From Gemmatimonadota bacterium (lineage in GTDB: Bacteria > Latescibacterota > UBA2968), in the NCBI GenBank assembly GCA_009838845.1, contig VXRD01000026.1:1-64000 (forward strand): DNA of 64,000 bases. The letters run 5' to 3'. The first letter of the stretch is position 1. Each line of letters begins with the position of its first letter. Position numbers and translations under genes: made by a program. The notes under the pieces are model-generated. The model did not search any database. It saw only the letters and a list, made by a program, of their open reading frames with translations, and was not told where the DNA came from. This document shows, in pieces, positions 51,328 to 60,651 of the stretch.

Positions 51328-52863
51328 TTAATTTATTTTTTTAAGTGAAAGTTCATAGCACGCTGCTTCTCGATCATTTCGCACGAGGAGATAGGGTGCG
51401 GCAAATGTGGGTGCGTTCCAGGTGTGGTTGTCCAGAGCGGGAAAGCGCGCGCGTTCATTGTGTTCAATTGGCGAGGCATCGACGAGCACGACATCGCCCG
51501 ATTCGGTCTGGATGAGCAAGAGGTCATCTACGAGAATGAGTTGCCCGTGCCCGTAGCGCCCTCGCTTCCATTTGCGTTGCCCATCCGCCAGATCCAAACA
51601 CACGAGGACGCCGTCGTCCAGTCCGTAAATATACCCGTCTTTATAGACCATATTGGCAAATTTGGCTTTGAGACGAGGGCTTTTCCATATCCGTTTGGCA
51701 GTAAATTCATCTCGACTGTTTTTCGCAATTTGAATCAATTCACTGCCGATACCATAACCTGTTGATACAAAGATGCTGTCTCCGGGTAGTGGAATGGGTT
51801 GGGCAACGTGTTGCGTCATCCCACCAGTCCAGGGATATTCCCATAGCAAGTTGCCGGAGGTTGGATCGTGACCCGCGACTTGCCCCCTGTTAAAAATGAG
51901 TAATTGATCCATTCCCGCTATGGAGGCCAAACTGGGCGAGCTATGCCCTGCTCTTGTACGGCCACTTCCCCAGATAATAGCACCGGTTTCTCTGTCATAA
52001 GCCATCAGCGATTGCTCATTTCGTCCGCCCGGACTCACGATTACTTTGTCGTCTAAAATGAGAGGTGAACCGCTCATGCCCCATTCTTTAACGCGCGCAT
52101 TGGTTTCTTTCACGGTGTCGCGTGACCAGATTTCTCGACCGGTTTCCAAATCGAGACAGGTGAGGATGCCGGTTGCGCCAAAAGAATAAACGCGGTTGTC
52201 CGATATGGTTGGCGTGGCTCGCGGACCAATTCCGGCAATCGCGGTTTCATATCGCGCACGCGTGCTGTGACGCCATTTCTCTTTTCCGGTTAAGAGGTCG
52301 TAACAGGCAACGGTTTCGTCTTCGCCTTTTTGCTCTTGAGTCACGGCAGAGCGGCCAACAACGGCAAAGGCGGAATAGGCCTCACCGACGGGTACGCGCC
52401 AGAGTAATTTGGGGGGATTTTGAACCCAATCGGACTCCAGTTTTATTCCATTGAGTATGGCGTTGCGGTGTGGACCCAAAAATTGAGGATAGTCTGTATC
52501 GGGACCATCTGAAGACTGTCCCGACACGGATATCGCTGTAACAGAAGACCAGCGCCACTCTATCTTGGGAGCCAGATCGCCCGTAAAACCGCGAATTTGA
52601 AATAATGAAACTGTCAGGATGATCAGGAGTATAAGAATACTTAGACCCCGCAGGCGGATTTTTCGACTCGCTCGGGAAAAAGCAAAGAACCAGAGACAGA
52701 GCAAAATAGAGCCGATTGAGCAGACGAGTATGGTCGGCATAACCTGCATCTGGCGGTTTGGCCTGTCGGGAATCCAGATTGCCGATAATACAATGATCAT
52801 CAATGCGGCGATCGCAATAGCGGGCCACCATCGAATGGGTTTGGGATAAAGAGGAGCAGGCAT
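51328..52863 (-). CDS. Membrane-anchored PQQ-like beta-propeller protein
   Basis: Predicted 511-aa protein. Unlike the other propellers of the window it has three hydrophobic segments at the N-terminus (about 13-31, 41-62, 71-90) and no cleavable signal peptide. The propeller begins with DTDYPQFLGPHRNAILNG (about 122-139), and blades include ACYDLLTGKEKWRH, TCLDLETGREIWSR and VCLDLADGQRKWKR. The propeller would face the periplasm. It is transcribed against the ABC permease gene, from which it is separated by 6 bp. It is most like the propeller at 39165-40406. Confidence 0.78.
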   Translation of the reverse strand: MPAPLYPKPIRWWPAIAIAALMIIVLSAIWIPDRPNRQMQVMPTILVCSIGSILLCLWFFAFSRASRKIRLRGLSILILLIILTVSLFQIRGFTGDLAPKIEWRWSSVTAISVSGQSSDGPDTDYPQFLGPHRNAILNGIKLESDWVQNPPKLLWRVPVGEAYSAFAVVGRSAVTQEQKGEDETVACYDLLTGKEKWRHSTRARYETAIAGIGPRATPTISDNRVYSFGATGILTCLDLETGREIWSRDTVKETNARVKEWGMSGSPLILDDKVIVSPGGRNEQSLMAYDRETGAIIWGSGRTRAGHSSPSLASIAGMDQLLIFNRGQVAGHDPTSGNLLWEYPWTGGMTQHVAQPIPLPGDSIFVSTGYGIGSELIQIAKNSRDEFTAKRIWKSPRLKAKFANMVYKDGYIYGLDDGVLVCLDLADGQRKWKRGRYGHGQLILVDDLLLIQTESGDVVLVDASPIEHNERARFPALDNHTWNAPTFAAPYLLVRNDREAACYELSLKKIN

Positions 52864-52936
52864 AAAATTCCTTTTTTTAGTTGTTAGATGTTAGTCCGCC
52901 AGATCTCTATCTCCAACGTAAATAAAAAAGAAAGGT

Positions 52937-52965
52937 TTGACAACCATTCATTAAACAGATATTTT
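52937..52965 (+). promoter_or_regulatory. Promoter of the 53 kb propeller gene
   Basis: TTGACA (52937-52942) and TATTTT (52960-52965) with 17-bp spacing. The start point would be near 52972, giving a leader of about 40 nt with AAAGGAG just before ATG 53011. Confidence 0.55.
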
Positions 52966-53010
52966 GAATCTCTAAATTGCAAAATATCACATCACAGAAA
53001 GGAGTTTGCG

Positions 53011-54324
53011 ATGAAGAAATGGATTTTGATTTTGATGGGTTTTTGTCTCATTCCGATTCTGGTTCAGGCAAAACACCATGCGGCGAAGGAAACACAGAAT
53101 TGGCCCCACCTGCGGGGACCGAATGTAAATGGACTGGTGGATACGGGCAATCCTCCCGTGGAATGGAGCGAAGATACCAATATCCGATGGAAAGTAAAAA
53201 TTCCGGGTACGGGTCACGCCACGCCCATTATATGGGGCGATAAAATTTTTGTTCAGACTGCGGTTAAGACCGACAAAACCGTAGAAGTTGCCCAGACAGC
53301 CAGAAAGCCGTTGCCCACTCATATCTATCACTTTAAGCTGCTTGCACTGGACCGCAAAAGTGGCGATGTGGTGTGGGAAAAGACCGTGCGCGAGGCGCTG
53401 CCCCACGAAGGCACCCATAAAACGGCTAATTATGCTTCCACATCGGGTGTTACGGACGGCGAACACCTGTACGCATTTTTCGGTTCATGGGGGCTTTACT
53501 GTTTTGACTTTGATGGCAATTTGAAATGGGATAAGGACCTGGGCGATATGAGAGTTGCAGGCTCTTTTGGAGAAGGCTCATCGCCGACGATTCACGGCAA
53601 TACGCTGATTATCAACTGGGATCACCAGGGCAATTCGTTTATTGTCGCGCTGGATAAGCGCACGGGTGAGGAAATCTGGCGCACGGCGCGACGGGAAAGA
53701 ACGACGTGGACCACACCGATCGTTGTCGAACACAAGGGTACGCAACAGATTATTGTGGGCGCGAGTGGAAAGACCCGAAGTTACGATCTCAAAACCGGCG
53801 ATGTCTTGTGGGAGTGCGCGGGACTGGGGTCAAATGTCATTCCCACCGCTGTCTATGCCGATGGCATCGTCTATGTTACAAGTGGTCATAGAGACCCGGC
53901 CATGCAGGCGATTTCACTCGACAAAGCCAAGGGCGATATTACGGGTACAGATGCCGTTCTGTGGACTGTTACTGGCAACTTCACCCCTTATGTTTCCTCG
54001 CCTCTTCTTTCCGGGAACAATATCTATAGCATGAGAAAAACTTCTAACATTTTGTTCTGTTTCAATGCCAAAACAGGCGAAATGGTTTTTGGTCCCGAGA
54101 GACTCCAGGGCCTGAATCGCATATACTCTCCGCTGGTTGGCACAAGCGACCGCATTTACCTCGCCGGGCTGGCTGGCATGACATTTGTGATCAAGAACGG
54201 TAGCGAATTTGAAGTACTCGCTAAAAATAAACTCGACGAGGGCACTGGCGCATCTCCCATTATCGCGGGCGACGAGTTGTATTTGCGCGGCACTGAACAT
54301 CTCTATTGTATTGCTGCAAATTAA
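53011..54324 (+). CDS. Secreted PQQ-like beta-propeller protein
   Basis: Predicted 437-aa exported propeller with signal peptide (about 1-19, LVQA) followed by NWPHLRGPNVNGLVDTG. Blades include ALDRKSGDVVWEK, VALDKRTGEEIWRT and YDLKTGDVLWEC. It contains a His-rich stretch KHHAAKE at the mature N-terminus, a possible metal site. ATG 53011 is fixed by AAAGGAG and by the promoter at 52937; the longer frame to 52888 crosses that promoter. It lies 12 bp before the TRAP solute-binding gene, so it may share regulation with the transporter. Confidence 0.8.
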   Translation: MKKWILILMGFCLIPILVQAKHHAAKETQNWPHLRGPNVNGLVDTGNPPVEWSEDTNIRWKVKIPGTGHATPIIWGDKIFVQTAVKTDKTVEVAQTARKPLPTHIYHFKLLALDRKSGDVVWEKTVREALPHEGTHKTANYASTSGVTDGEHLYAFFGSWGLYCFDFDGNLKWDKDLGDMRVAGSFGEGSSPTIHGNTLIINWDHQGNSFIVALDKRTGEEIWRTARRERTTWTTPIVVEHKGTQQIIVGASGKTRSYDLKTGDVLWECAGLGSNVIPTAVYADGIVYVTSGHRDPAMQAISLDKAKGDITGTDAVLWTVTGNFTPYVSSPLLSGNNIYSMRKTSNILFCFNAKTGEMVFGPERLQGLNRIYSPLVGTSDRIYLAGLAGMTFVIKNGSEFEVLAKNKLDEGTGASPIIAGDELYLRGTEHLYCIAAN

Positions 54325-54336
54325 AAGAGGATAGCT

Positions 54337-55287
54337 ATGCGGCACAAAGCATTACTCATCTTTGCGGTAGCCATGTTCATCGGCTGTGGCGCGCCTCAGG
54401 ATCGAGAGGATAAATTTCTCAGTGTGGGCACGGCGCCGCCCGGTGGTGCGTTTTTTGTTGTGGGGGGTGCGATTGCCCAGGTTGTCAACGATCACATGCC
54501 CTGGGAGGTTTCTGCCGAGGCCACCAAAGGTACGCAGGAGAATATTCGCCGCCTTTCGAGTGGGGAACTGGATTTTGCGCTGGCCAATGCCGCGATTTCC
54601 TATTTTGCCGTGCGCGGAGAAGGCGCCTGGGGAGAGAAACAGAATATCAATGCGGTTATGACATTGGCGCCGAATGTCGCGCTTTTTATTGCGCCACAAA
54701 GCGCGGGTGTCAATGGTTTGGGCGATCTCAAGGGCAAGCGCGTTGTCGTTGGGCCAGCGGGTGCGGGATTTGAGTATTTCTTAAGACCCATCCTGAATGC
54801 GCACGGGGTCACTTATGACGATTTCACACCGCTTCACAATACGCAGGCGGGAACGGTTGACATGCTCGCTGATGGATCGGCTGCGGCTGCTTTTTTAGGG
54901 GGCGCAGTGCCCACGGCTTCTATCACTCAAGCCAGCGCGTCTCAGGATATTTATTTTATTCCCTACGATGAGTCGGCCAAACAAAGCCTTTTTGAGACTT
55001 ATCCTTTCTTTTTTGCCGCAACGATTCCCGCCAATACGTACCGGGGACAAGCAGAGGATTTCGCCGGGATGAATGTCGGTTCTATGCATCTCATCACGCG
55101 GGCGAGTTTGAGCGAGGATACGGTTTACAATTTTACCAAAACGCTCTATGAACGCCGCGCGGAAGTCGTAAAAAAACACCCGGCGGGCAGGGCGATAAAT
55201 CCCAAGAATATCGTTCGAGATACAGGGACGCCTTTTCATCCGGGTGCGATAAAATATTTCAAGGAAATTGGTATCTGGCAGGATTAA
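54337..55287 (+). CDS. TAXI family TRAP transporter solute-binding lipoprotein
   Basis: Predicted 316-aa periplasmic receptor of a TRAP (tripartite ATP-independent) transporter, TAXI class. A lipoprotein signal ends in MFIGC (Cys17), followed by the TAXI opening LSVGTAPPGGAFFVVGGAIA. ATKGTQENIRRLSSGELDFAL and LGDLKGKRVVVGPAGAG are typical. It would bind a carboxylate such as a dicarboxylate, amino acid or sugar acid. GAGGA precedes the ATG. The fused membrane component follows after 26 bp. The neighbours suggest an acid sugar or oligosaccharide breakdown product as ligand. Confidence 0.88.
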   Translation: MRHKALLIFAVAMFIGCGAPQDREDKFLSVGTAPPGGAFFVVGGAIAQVVNDHMPWEVSAEATKGTQENIRRLSSGELDFALANAAISYFAVRGEGAWGEKQNINAVMTLAPNVALFIAPQSAGVNGLGDLKGKRVVVGPAGAGFEYFLRPILNAHGVTYDDFTPLHNTQAGTVDMLADGSAAAAFLGGAVPTASITQASASQDIYFIPYDESAKQSLFETYPFFFAATIPANTYRGQAEDFAGMNVGSMHLITRASLSEDTVYNFTKTLYERRAEVVKKHPAGRAINPKNIVRDTGTPFHPGAIKYFKEIGIWQD

Positions 55288-55313
55288 ATGGTTTTGAAAA
55301 TTAGTCAGGCTCT

Positions 55314-57200
55314 ATGACGCGCCTCCATTCCCACCTGTTTCGCATTATCTCTGCCCTACTCGGCCTTTTCATTCTGGTCGAAGTTAATTATCCGCAACTC
55401 TCACCACAAGCCCAGCTATCGGTTTTTGCCTTGCTGGGCTTGAGTCTTGTGTTTCTGAAATATCCTATCCATCCCAATAAATCTCTCCAGATCCTCGATC
55501 TCTTTCTTGTTCTGGCAGTTGTGTTCTGTTTTGGTTATGTCCTGACCCAAACCGAATCCCTCTTTCAATTTTCCTGGATCAATGGGCAATCTCTGGGCAA
55601 TCGCGCGGGACTCGAACACGCGCTTGATCACGTCGTCGGCCTCATCGGGCTTATCCTGGTTCTCGAAGCCACCCGTCGCGCCATTGGCCTCACCCTGCCC
55701 TTGCTCGCACTCGCTTTTCTGATTTATGCCGCTTATGGATATATCCTGCCCGATTGGCTCTTTCCGCACCGCGGATATAATTGGGAGCGCATTGTCTCTC
55801 AGACCTATCTCCACTCTCAGGGCGTTTTTGGCATCGCGTTGAAAGTGATGTTTACCTACGTTTTTCTTTTTGTACTTTTTGGCACTGTGCTCGAAGAGAC
55901 CGGAGCCACGGGGTATATTCTGAATACGGCTCGTCGCATCTTTCGCCATAGCACCGGGGGACCAGCCAAAGTGGCTGTTATTTCTTCGGGTATGATGGGG
56001 TCTCTTTCGGGCAGTGCTGTGGCCAATACGGCGACCACTGGCACGTTTACTATTCCGCTGATGCGCTCAACGGGCTTTCGTCCAACTGTTGCCGGCGGCA
56101 TTGAAGCCGCAGCGAGTTCGGGTGGTGCGCTCGTTCCGCCGATTATGGGGGCGGGTGCATACATGATGCTCGAAATCGTCGAACCGGCTGTCACGTATTT
56201 GGAGATCATCAAAGCCGCTCTGGTTCCGGCGATCCTCTATTACGCGGCTCTTTTGCTGATTGTCCATTTTCACGCTAAGCGCATTGGCGCGTCTGCAAGT
56301 GATCGAGAGGCTCCTGAGCGCCCTCCCAGATTCCGGGGTCTGGTATTTCTCGTCGCTTTTATCACACTTATTGTATTTCTCATTTTGGGATATACACCTT
56401 TTCGCGCCGTGAGTATCGCCCTACTCTTTGTGCTCATTGTCGGTGCGTTCAGCCCCACAACGCGCGTTGGTCCCCGCGCTATGGTCCGCGCATTGGAAAA
56501 GGCCGCGCACGGCGGTGTTTCGCTTATTGCAGCGGCTTCATGCGTGGGTATTATTATCGGCGTTGTGACGCTCACTGGTATTGGCACAAAACTTCCGAGC
56601 ACTTTGTTGCCACTGGCGCAGAATAATATTATTCTGGCTTTGATTCTGCTGATGATCTCCACCATTATCCTGGGTATGGGCTTGCCTTCAGCCGTGTGTT
56701 ATTTGCTTATGGCGACTCTGGTGGGCCCCGTTCTGAGCGACCTCGGCATTGTGCCATTGGGAGCGCATCTGTTTATTTTTTATTTTGGCATGATGTCTAT
56801 GGTTACGCCTCCAGTCGCGCTTGCTGCGTACACGGCTGCCGCGATTGCAAAAGCGAGTATTATGCAAACTGGCGTTACGGCTTTCCGCTTTGCCCTTGTG
56901 GGCTTTGCTTTGCCCTATGCCTTTGTTCTGCATCCCGAAATTTTGCTCTTGTCCTCTGATTTTACTGCGATAGTCGCAAATATTCTCATCGTTTTGCTCG
57001 GCATTTTACCTCTATCAGCCGCCGCGGCCGGGCATGCCTTTGCCCCTTTGCCCACTTATCAGCGGATCCTTTTACTCGCCGCGGCTCTTTTCTTATTTCT
57101 CACCCCATCAGGCGATGCCCGCCTCTTTTTGCAGGGTATCGCGCTGCTCATCGCTGGTGTTATCGCGGTCTTAAACTATCGGTCTGCTCATCAGGACTGA
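55314..57200 (+). CDS. TRAP transporter fused permease (DctQ-DctM)
   Basis: Predicted 628-aa inner-membrane protein joining the small (DctQ, four helices, about 1-160) and large (DctM, about 12 helices) TRAP subunits, the usual arrangement for TAXI systems. Recognisable segments are SGSAVANTATTGTFTIPLM, EAAASSGGALVPPIMGAGAYM and GMGLPSAVCYLLMATLVGP. It uses an ion gradient to import the ligand presented by the upstream lipoprotein. Its last 10 bp overlap the end of the opposing heparinase-like gene. Confidence 0.92.
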   Translation: MTRLHSHLFRIISALLGLFILVEVNYPQLSPQAQLSVFALLGLSLVFLKYPIHPNKSLQILDLFLVLAVVFCFGYVLTQTESLFQFSWINGQSLGNRAGLEHALDHVVGLIGLILVLEATRRAIGLTLPLLALAFLIYAAYGYILPDWLFPHRGYNWERIVSQTYLHSQGVFGIALKVMFTYVFLFVLFGTVLEETGATGYILNTARRIFRHSTGGPAKVAVISSGMMGSLSGSAVANTATTGTFTIPLMRSTGFRPTVAGGIEAAASSGGALVPPIMGAGAYMMLEIVEPAVTYLEIIKAALVPAILYYAALLLIVHFHAKRIGASASDREAPERPPRFRGLVFLVAFITLIVFLILGYTPFRAVSIALLFVLIVGAFSPTTRVGPRAMVRALEKAAHGGVSLIAAASCVGIIIGVVTLTGIGTKLPSTLLPLAQNNIILALILLMISTIILGMGLPSAVCYLLMATLVGPVLSDLGIVPLGAHLFIFYFGMMSMVTPPVALAAYTAAAIAKASIMQTGVTAFRFALVGFALPYAFVLHPEILLLSSDFTAIVANILIVLLGILPLSAAAAGHAFAPLPTYQRILLLAAALFLFLTPSGDARLFLQGIALLIAGVIAVLNYRSAHQD

Positions 57201-59458
57201 ATGGTCAGATCTTCTGATCCGGATGATAGAGAAAGAACGGTGCTTTCATCGGGGGACAGGTTGATTTGCGCTGTTGTATTTTCCACAGAAAGCGCGATTT
57301 GATTTTCCGATGCAGTTATTGAAAAGTCGGGATCGCTCTCTCCGGGACCGCGAACAGAGAAAATCGCGGCAATCCGACAGCGTTCTACGCGCTCTGTCTC
57401 TGCTGTGAGATGCCATCGCTTTTCAGGCAATTCTTTATCAAGAGTTGGATATCCTTTATCTGGCGGTACGGGCCATTCGTCGGTCTGGCTGAGGCGAAGA
57501 TCTGTTGATGCAAAAATCTGACCCTTTAATGATGCGCCCTTGCGACTGGATGTGACAGTCGTCGCATTGAGATCGAATTTTTCGAATGCGTGTAGCAACC
57601 ACTGGAATGTCGATGCTTCGGGGGCTTCCAATTCATCGACGAGAATCGTGATCGAAGGGCGGATCATCACGAGATGTCGCCTGTATTGGTTCAACCTGTC
57701 TCCGTAAGCGTTTTCGGCTTCGCCGCAGACATAGCCAAACGGTTTTGTGGTCTTAAAATCGATAATTTCGCCGCCGCGGTTGCCATCCCGGTTGATCGCT
57801 CCTTCGCCATCGACGAGAACGCAGTTGTGTGAAATCGAGTGTTGGGCGTATTCGTTGTGAAATGGCGTGCCGTGATGCGGATACCGAAGGCCGCCAGCGC
57901 ATATTAAAGCGCGTCCGCCTTTCATCACAGCAAAATCATTCTGGCTCGCATGACCGTGGCTTACGCCGCCGAAGGGCGATGAACGGAAGAGTACCATAAA
58001 ATCACTATCTGGGTGTTCGATATCGCTGTGCAATGCGCCCCAGCCAACGCCTCGAAAGACGCGGTCTTGTGGAATTAAATCTTTTTCTGCCGAGATGGGT
58101 TTATCTTCGAGCAGAATGCCCAGAAAGGGATCGATCTCTGCGGGCTGACCCTCAGGGTCGCGCACCTGATCCGCCCAGGCACGTAGCTGATGATTGTGCA
58201 ATCTAAGACCGTGAAATTGAAGAAAGGTTCTGGCCTGTGAGGCGCGAATGGGTTGGTCTTCGGTATCGCCAAATGGCATGAGTTCGCCGACTGGAGAAAC
58301 GACGTAATAAAAAAACCACGGCATGTTCTGATAATAGGGTTTTAGCCATATATCGTGTCCAGTTGCCAGTTTCCAGGCGTGAAAAGGTATTGCGTCCCGC
58401 GAGTTGTAAGACAGGCCATAGGGTACGCCCTGTGCCCAACCTCCTTCATGCCCGGCCCAATGGGGGAAATTTGTGGCAATAAGTTTGAGTGCATATCCCG
58501 CCCAGGAGGGAGCGCGTTTATCTTCGGCACATGCAATGGCGTGTTCGAGCAAAAATCCCGGTAGGCGACCGTTGTGGCTCTCTTCGGGCGTGAATGTATA
58601 ATCGTGTTTCTCCAGCCTGCGAATCATCTGATCTGCCCGCGCGCCGAGCATGCGCGCGACGAGTTCGCGTTCGTTTTCGGTGAAAATATCATAGATCCAG
58701 TCATAGACTTCTGCGCCTGCTCTGAGCAATCCGAGGCCGACTTCGTCGCCATAAGGCGCGAGAATAGAGGATATGCCCTCCACATCCCACTGCGCGGCGT
58801 CAACAATAAAGCGCCGTGCGGCTTCGCCATATCGCTTTTCTCCAGTGAGTAAATAAAAGAGGGCGAGTGTTCGCATGCCTTCATCGTGAAATTTTCGCAT
58901 GGTGCCAAAACATGCGACATAAGCCAGCCTGCGTTCGGCGGGGTCTTCAATCTGGTCGTATGTCGGCTCTGATGGCAGTTCGAGTGTGAGCGCGTGGTCG
59001 GCGTCATTTCTCAGTGCTTCGAATGCTTCGGATCGAGTCGATGTTAGCGAGCGTCGCACATCTTCCAGGTCAGATGCCAGAAAGAAGAGACGCGGGCGTT
59101 CTTTTGGGACGTTTGCCAGCAGTGTAGCGGCGTCTGGATGAGGTTGTTCGGTAGCGCAATCGGCAATTTCAAAAGATCGGCATTCCGAGCGCGCTCGAAC
59201 CGCGCCATTTACAACGGCTTGCACATGCCATTCGTAAGTTCCGGGTGCAAAAACGCAATCTGGATGGTGTATGGGATCGGAGAGCAGGGGAGATTCGTAG
59301 TAGGTTTTTCCATCGCGTGCGACGATTACGCGATATTGACATGCCCTTCGACCAGCGGCTCGCCACCAGCTAAAGCCAGGAGGTGAGAGTGTGAGCGTTT
59401 CACCGTCAAGTGGTCGGATATAATTGGCGCGCGGCGGACGAATTGATGGAAATTCCAT
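57191..59458 (-). CDS. Heparinase II/III family protein
   Basis: Predicted 755-aa polysaccharide-lyase-like protein. Residues about 1-105 form a fibronectin-III-like domain (PPGFSWWRAAGRRACQYRV). An alpha/alpha toroid follows (DUF4962-like, about 120-460, with RTLALFYLLTGEKRYGEAA and PEESHNGRLPGFLLEHAIA), then a beta-sandwich with the heparinase II/III signature GGVSHGHASQNDFAVMKGG and HNEYAQHSISHNCVLVDG. It would cleave uronate-containing glycans by beta-elimination. I see no signal peptide, so it may act on imported oligosaccharides. ATG 59458 is preceded by an AAAGGA site. The enolase-superfamily gene lies 19 bp upstream. Confidence 0.85.
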   Translation of the reverse strand: MEFPSIRPPRANYIRPLDGETLTLSPPGFSWWRAAGRRACQYRVIVARDGKTYYESPLLSDPIHHPDCVFAPGTYEWHVQAVVNGAVRARSECRSFEIADCATEQPHPDAATLLANVPKERPRLFFLASDLEDVRRSLTSTRSEAFEALRNDADHALTLELPSEPTYDQIEDPAERRLAYVACFGTMRKFHDEGMRTLALFYLLTGEKRYGEAARRFIVDAAQWDVEGISSILAPYGDEVGLGLLRAGAEVYDWIYDIFTENERELVARMLGARADQMIRRLEKHDYTFTPEESHNGRLPGFLLEHAIACAEDKRAPSWAGYALKLIATNFPHWAGHEGGWAQGVPYGLSYNSRDAIPFHAWKLATGHDIWLKPYYQNMPWFFYYVVSPVGELMPFGDTEDQPIRASQARTFLQFHGLRLHNHQLRAWADQVRDPEGQPAEIDPFLGILLEDKPISAEKDLIPQDRVFRGVGWGALHSDIEHPDSDFMVLFRSSPFGGVSHGHASQNDFAVMKGGRALICAGGLRYPHHGTPFHNEYAQHSISHNCVLVDGEGAINRDGNRGGEIIDFKTTKPFGYVCGEAENAYGDRLNQYRRHLVMIRPSITILVDELEAPEASTFQWLLHAFEKFDLNATTVTSSRKGASLKGQIFASTDLRLSQTDEWPVPPDKGYPTLDKELPEKRWHLTAETERVERCRIAAIFSVRGPGESDPDFSITASENQIALSVENTTAQINLSPDESTVLSLSSGSEDLTIQS

Positions 59459-59477
59459 ATTTATGTCCTTTCTGTTT

Positions 59478-60638
59478 TTAAGACCACAATTCCGTGCCTT
59501 CGGACAGATGTTTTAATATTTCTACTTCGTCTAATTCAATGCCCAAGCCTGGCCCCTCTGGCACGGTGATATATCCATTTTGAATTGGATTTTTGATATT
59601 CAACATCTTTGACCAGAGAGGGATATTAGCGGAGTGATATTCCAGAGCCAGAAAGTTGGGTATGGTGGAACATATATGCACGGCTGCTATGCCGGCTACT
59701 GTGCTCGCCATATAATGCGGTGCGATTGACATGTGATACATTTCTGCCAGTTCTGCGATGCGCCGCGTTTCTATGGCACCACCACTGCGCGGTATGTCGG
59801 GTTCGAGCAGGTCGCACGCGCCTTTTTCCATGAGTTCTCGAAATAGCTTTGCGCCATAAAATATCTCGCCTGTACAGATTGGTGTTTCTGTTTGCATGCA
59901 AATTTTTGCCAGGGCATCTACGTTACCCCATTCCCATCGGATCGGGTCTTCCAACCACAATAAGTCGAGGTGTTCCACATCTTTGCATATCCGCAAACCA
60001 TCAATCGCGTTAAATGATCCGTGCAGGTCTATCGATAAATCGATATACGGTCCGATTGCATCGCGCAACGCTTCAATGGTCGTTACAATATGTTCGTGTT
60101 GCCGTCGTCCGACAGACCGGTCGTACACGTCTATTTTCCAGGGGTTGGGTACGTCCAGATCGAATTTTAGGGCTGTAAATCCTTCGGCAACGCGCTCTTT
60201 TGCCCGCGCCACATAGCTCGATGTTTCATATACGGGGTCTAATTCACCCGATGCCCGCACTTCATCCCAGCGTCGATTATAGTCTTCTGGTGTCCAGTAC
60301 GCGCCTGAATGGCAGTCGCAATACATCCGCACCTTGTCGCGTAGTTTTCCGCCGAGGAGGTCGCACATCGGTACGCCCAGTGCTTTGCCTTTAATATCCC
60401 AGAGTGCGATTTCCACTCCGGCACCAGCGCCCTGCATACGCCATAGATGATCGTGATGCAATTGGTTCACATTGGTCGGGTCTTGTCCGAGTAGCGTATT
60501 TTTCAGTTGATCAACCGATTGTCCTCCGCGCCATTCCCCCAATCCCTCAATGCCTTCATCGGTGATAATTTTCAATAACGACCAGTGCCGGCATGCAGCC
60601 CCCAAAGAGGGTGTTTTTTGTATATCTACGATTTTCAT
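59478..60638 (-). CDS. Mandelate racemase/muconate lactonizing enzyme family protein
   Basis: Predicted 386-aa enolase-superfamily enzyme, most likely an acid-sugar dehydratase. The barrel shows the K-x-D motif in ALKFDLDVP, metal ligands in SIDLHGSF (Asp), LEDPIRWE (Glu) and CTGE (Glu), and the catalytic His in APHYMAST. This pattern suits the galactonate/mannonate dehydratase branch rather than muconate cycloisomerase. Substrates would be aldonic acids released from glycan breakdown. It is in a row with the sulfatase (13 bp upstream) and the heparinase-like gene (downstream). Confidence 0.85.
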   Translation of the reverse strand: MKIVDIQKTPSLGAACRHWSLLKIITDEGIEGLGEWRGGQSVDQLKNTLLGQDPTNVNQLHHDHLWRMQGAGAGVEIALWDIKGKALGVPMCDLLGGKLRDKVRMYCDCHSGAYWTPEDYNRRWDEVRASGELDPVYETSSYVARAKERVAEGFTALKFDLDVPNPWKIDVYDRSVGRRQHEHIVTTIEALRDAIGPYIDLSIDLHGSFNAIDGLRICKDVEHLDLLWLEDPIRWEWGNVDALAKICMQTETPICTGEIFYGAKLFRELMEKGACDLLEPDIPRSGGAIETRRIAELAEMYHMSIAPHYMASTVAGIAAVHICSTIPNFLALEYHSANIPLWSKMLNIKNPIQNGYITVPEGPGLGIELDEVEILKHLSEGTELWS

Positions 60639-60651
60639 GTTACCTCCTGTA

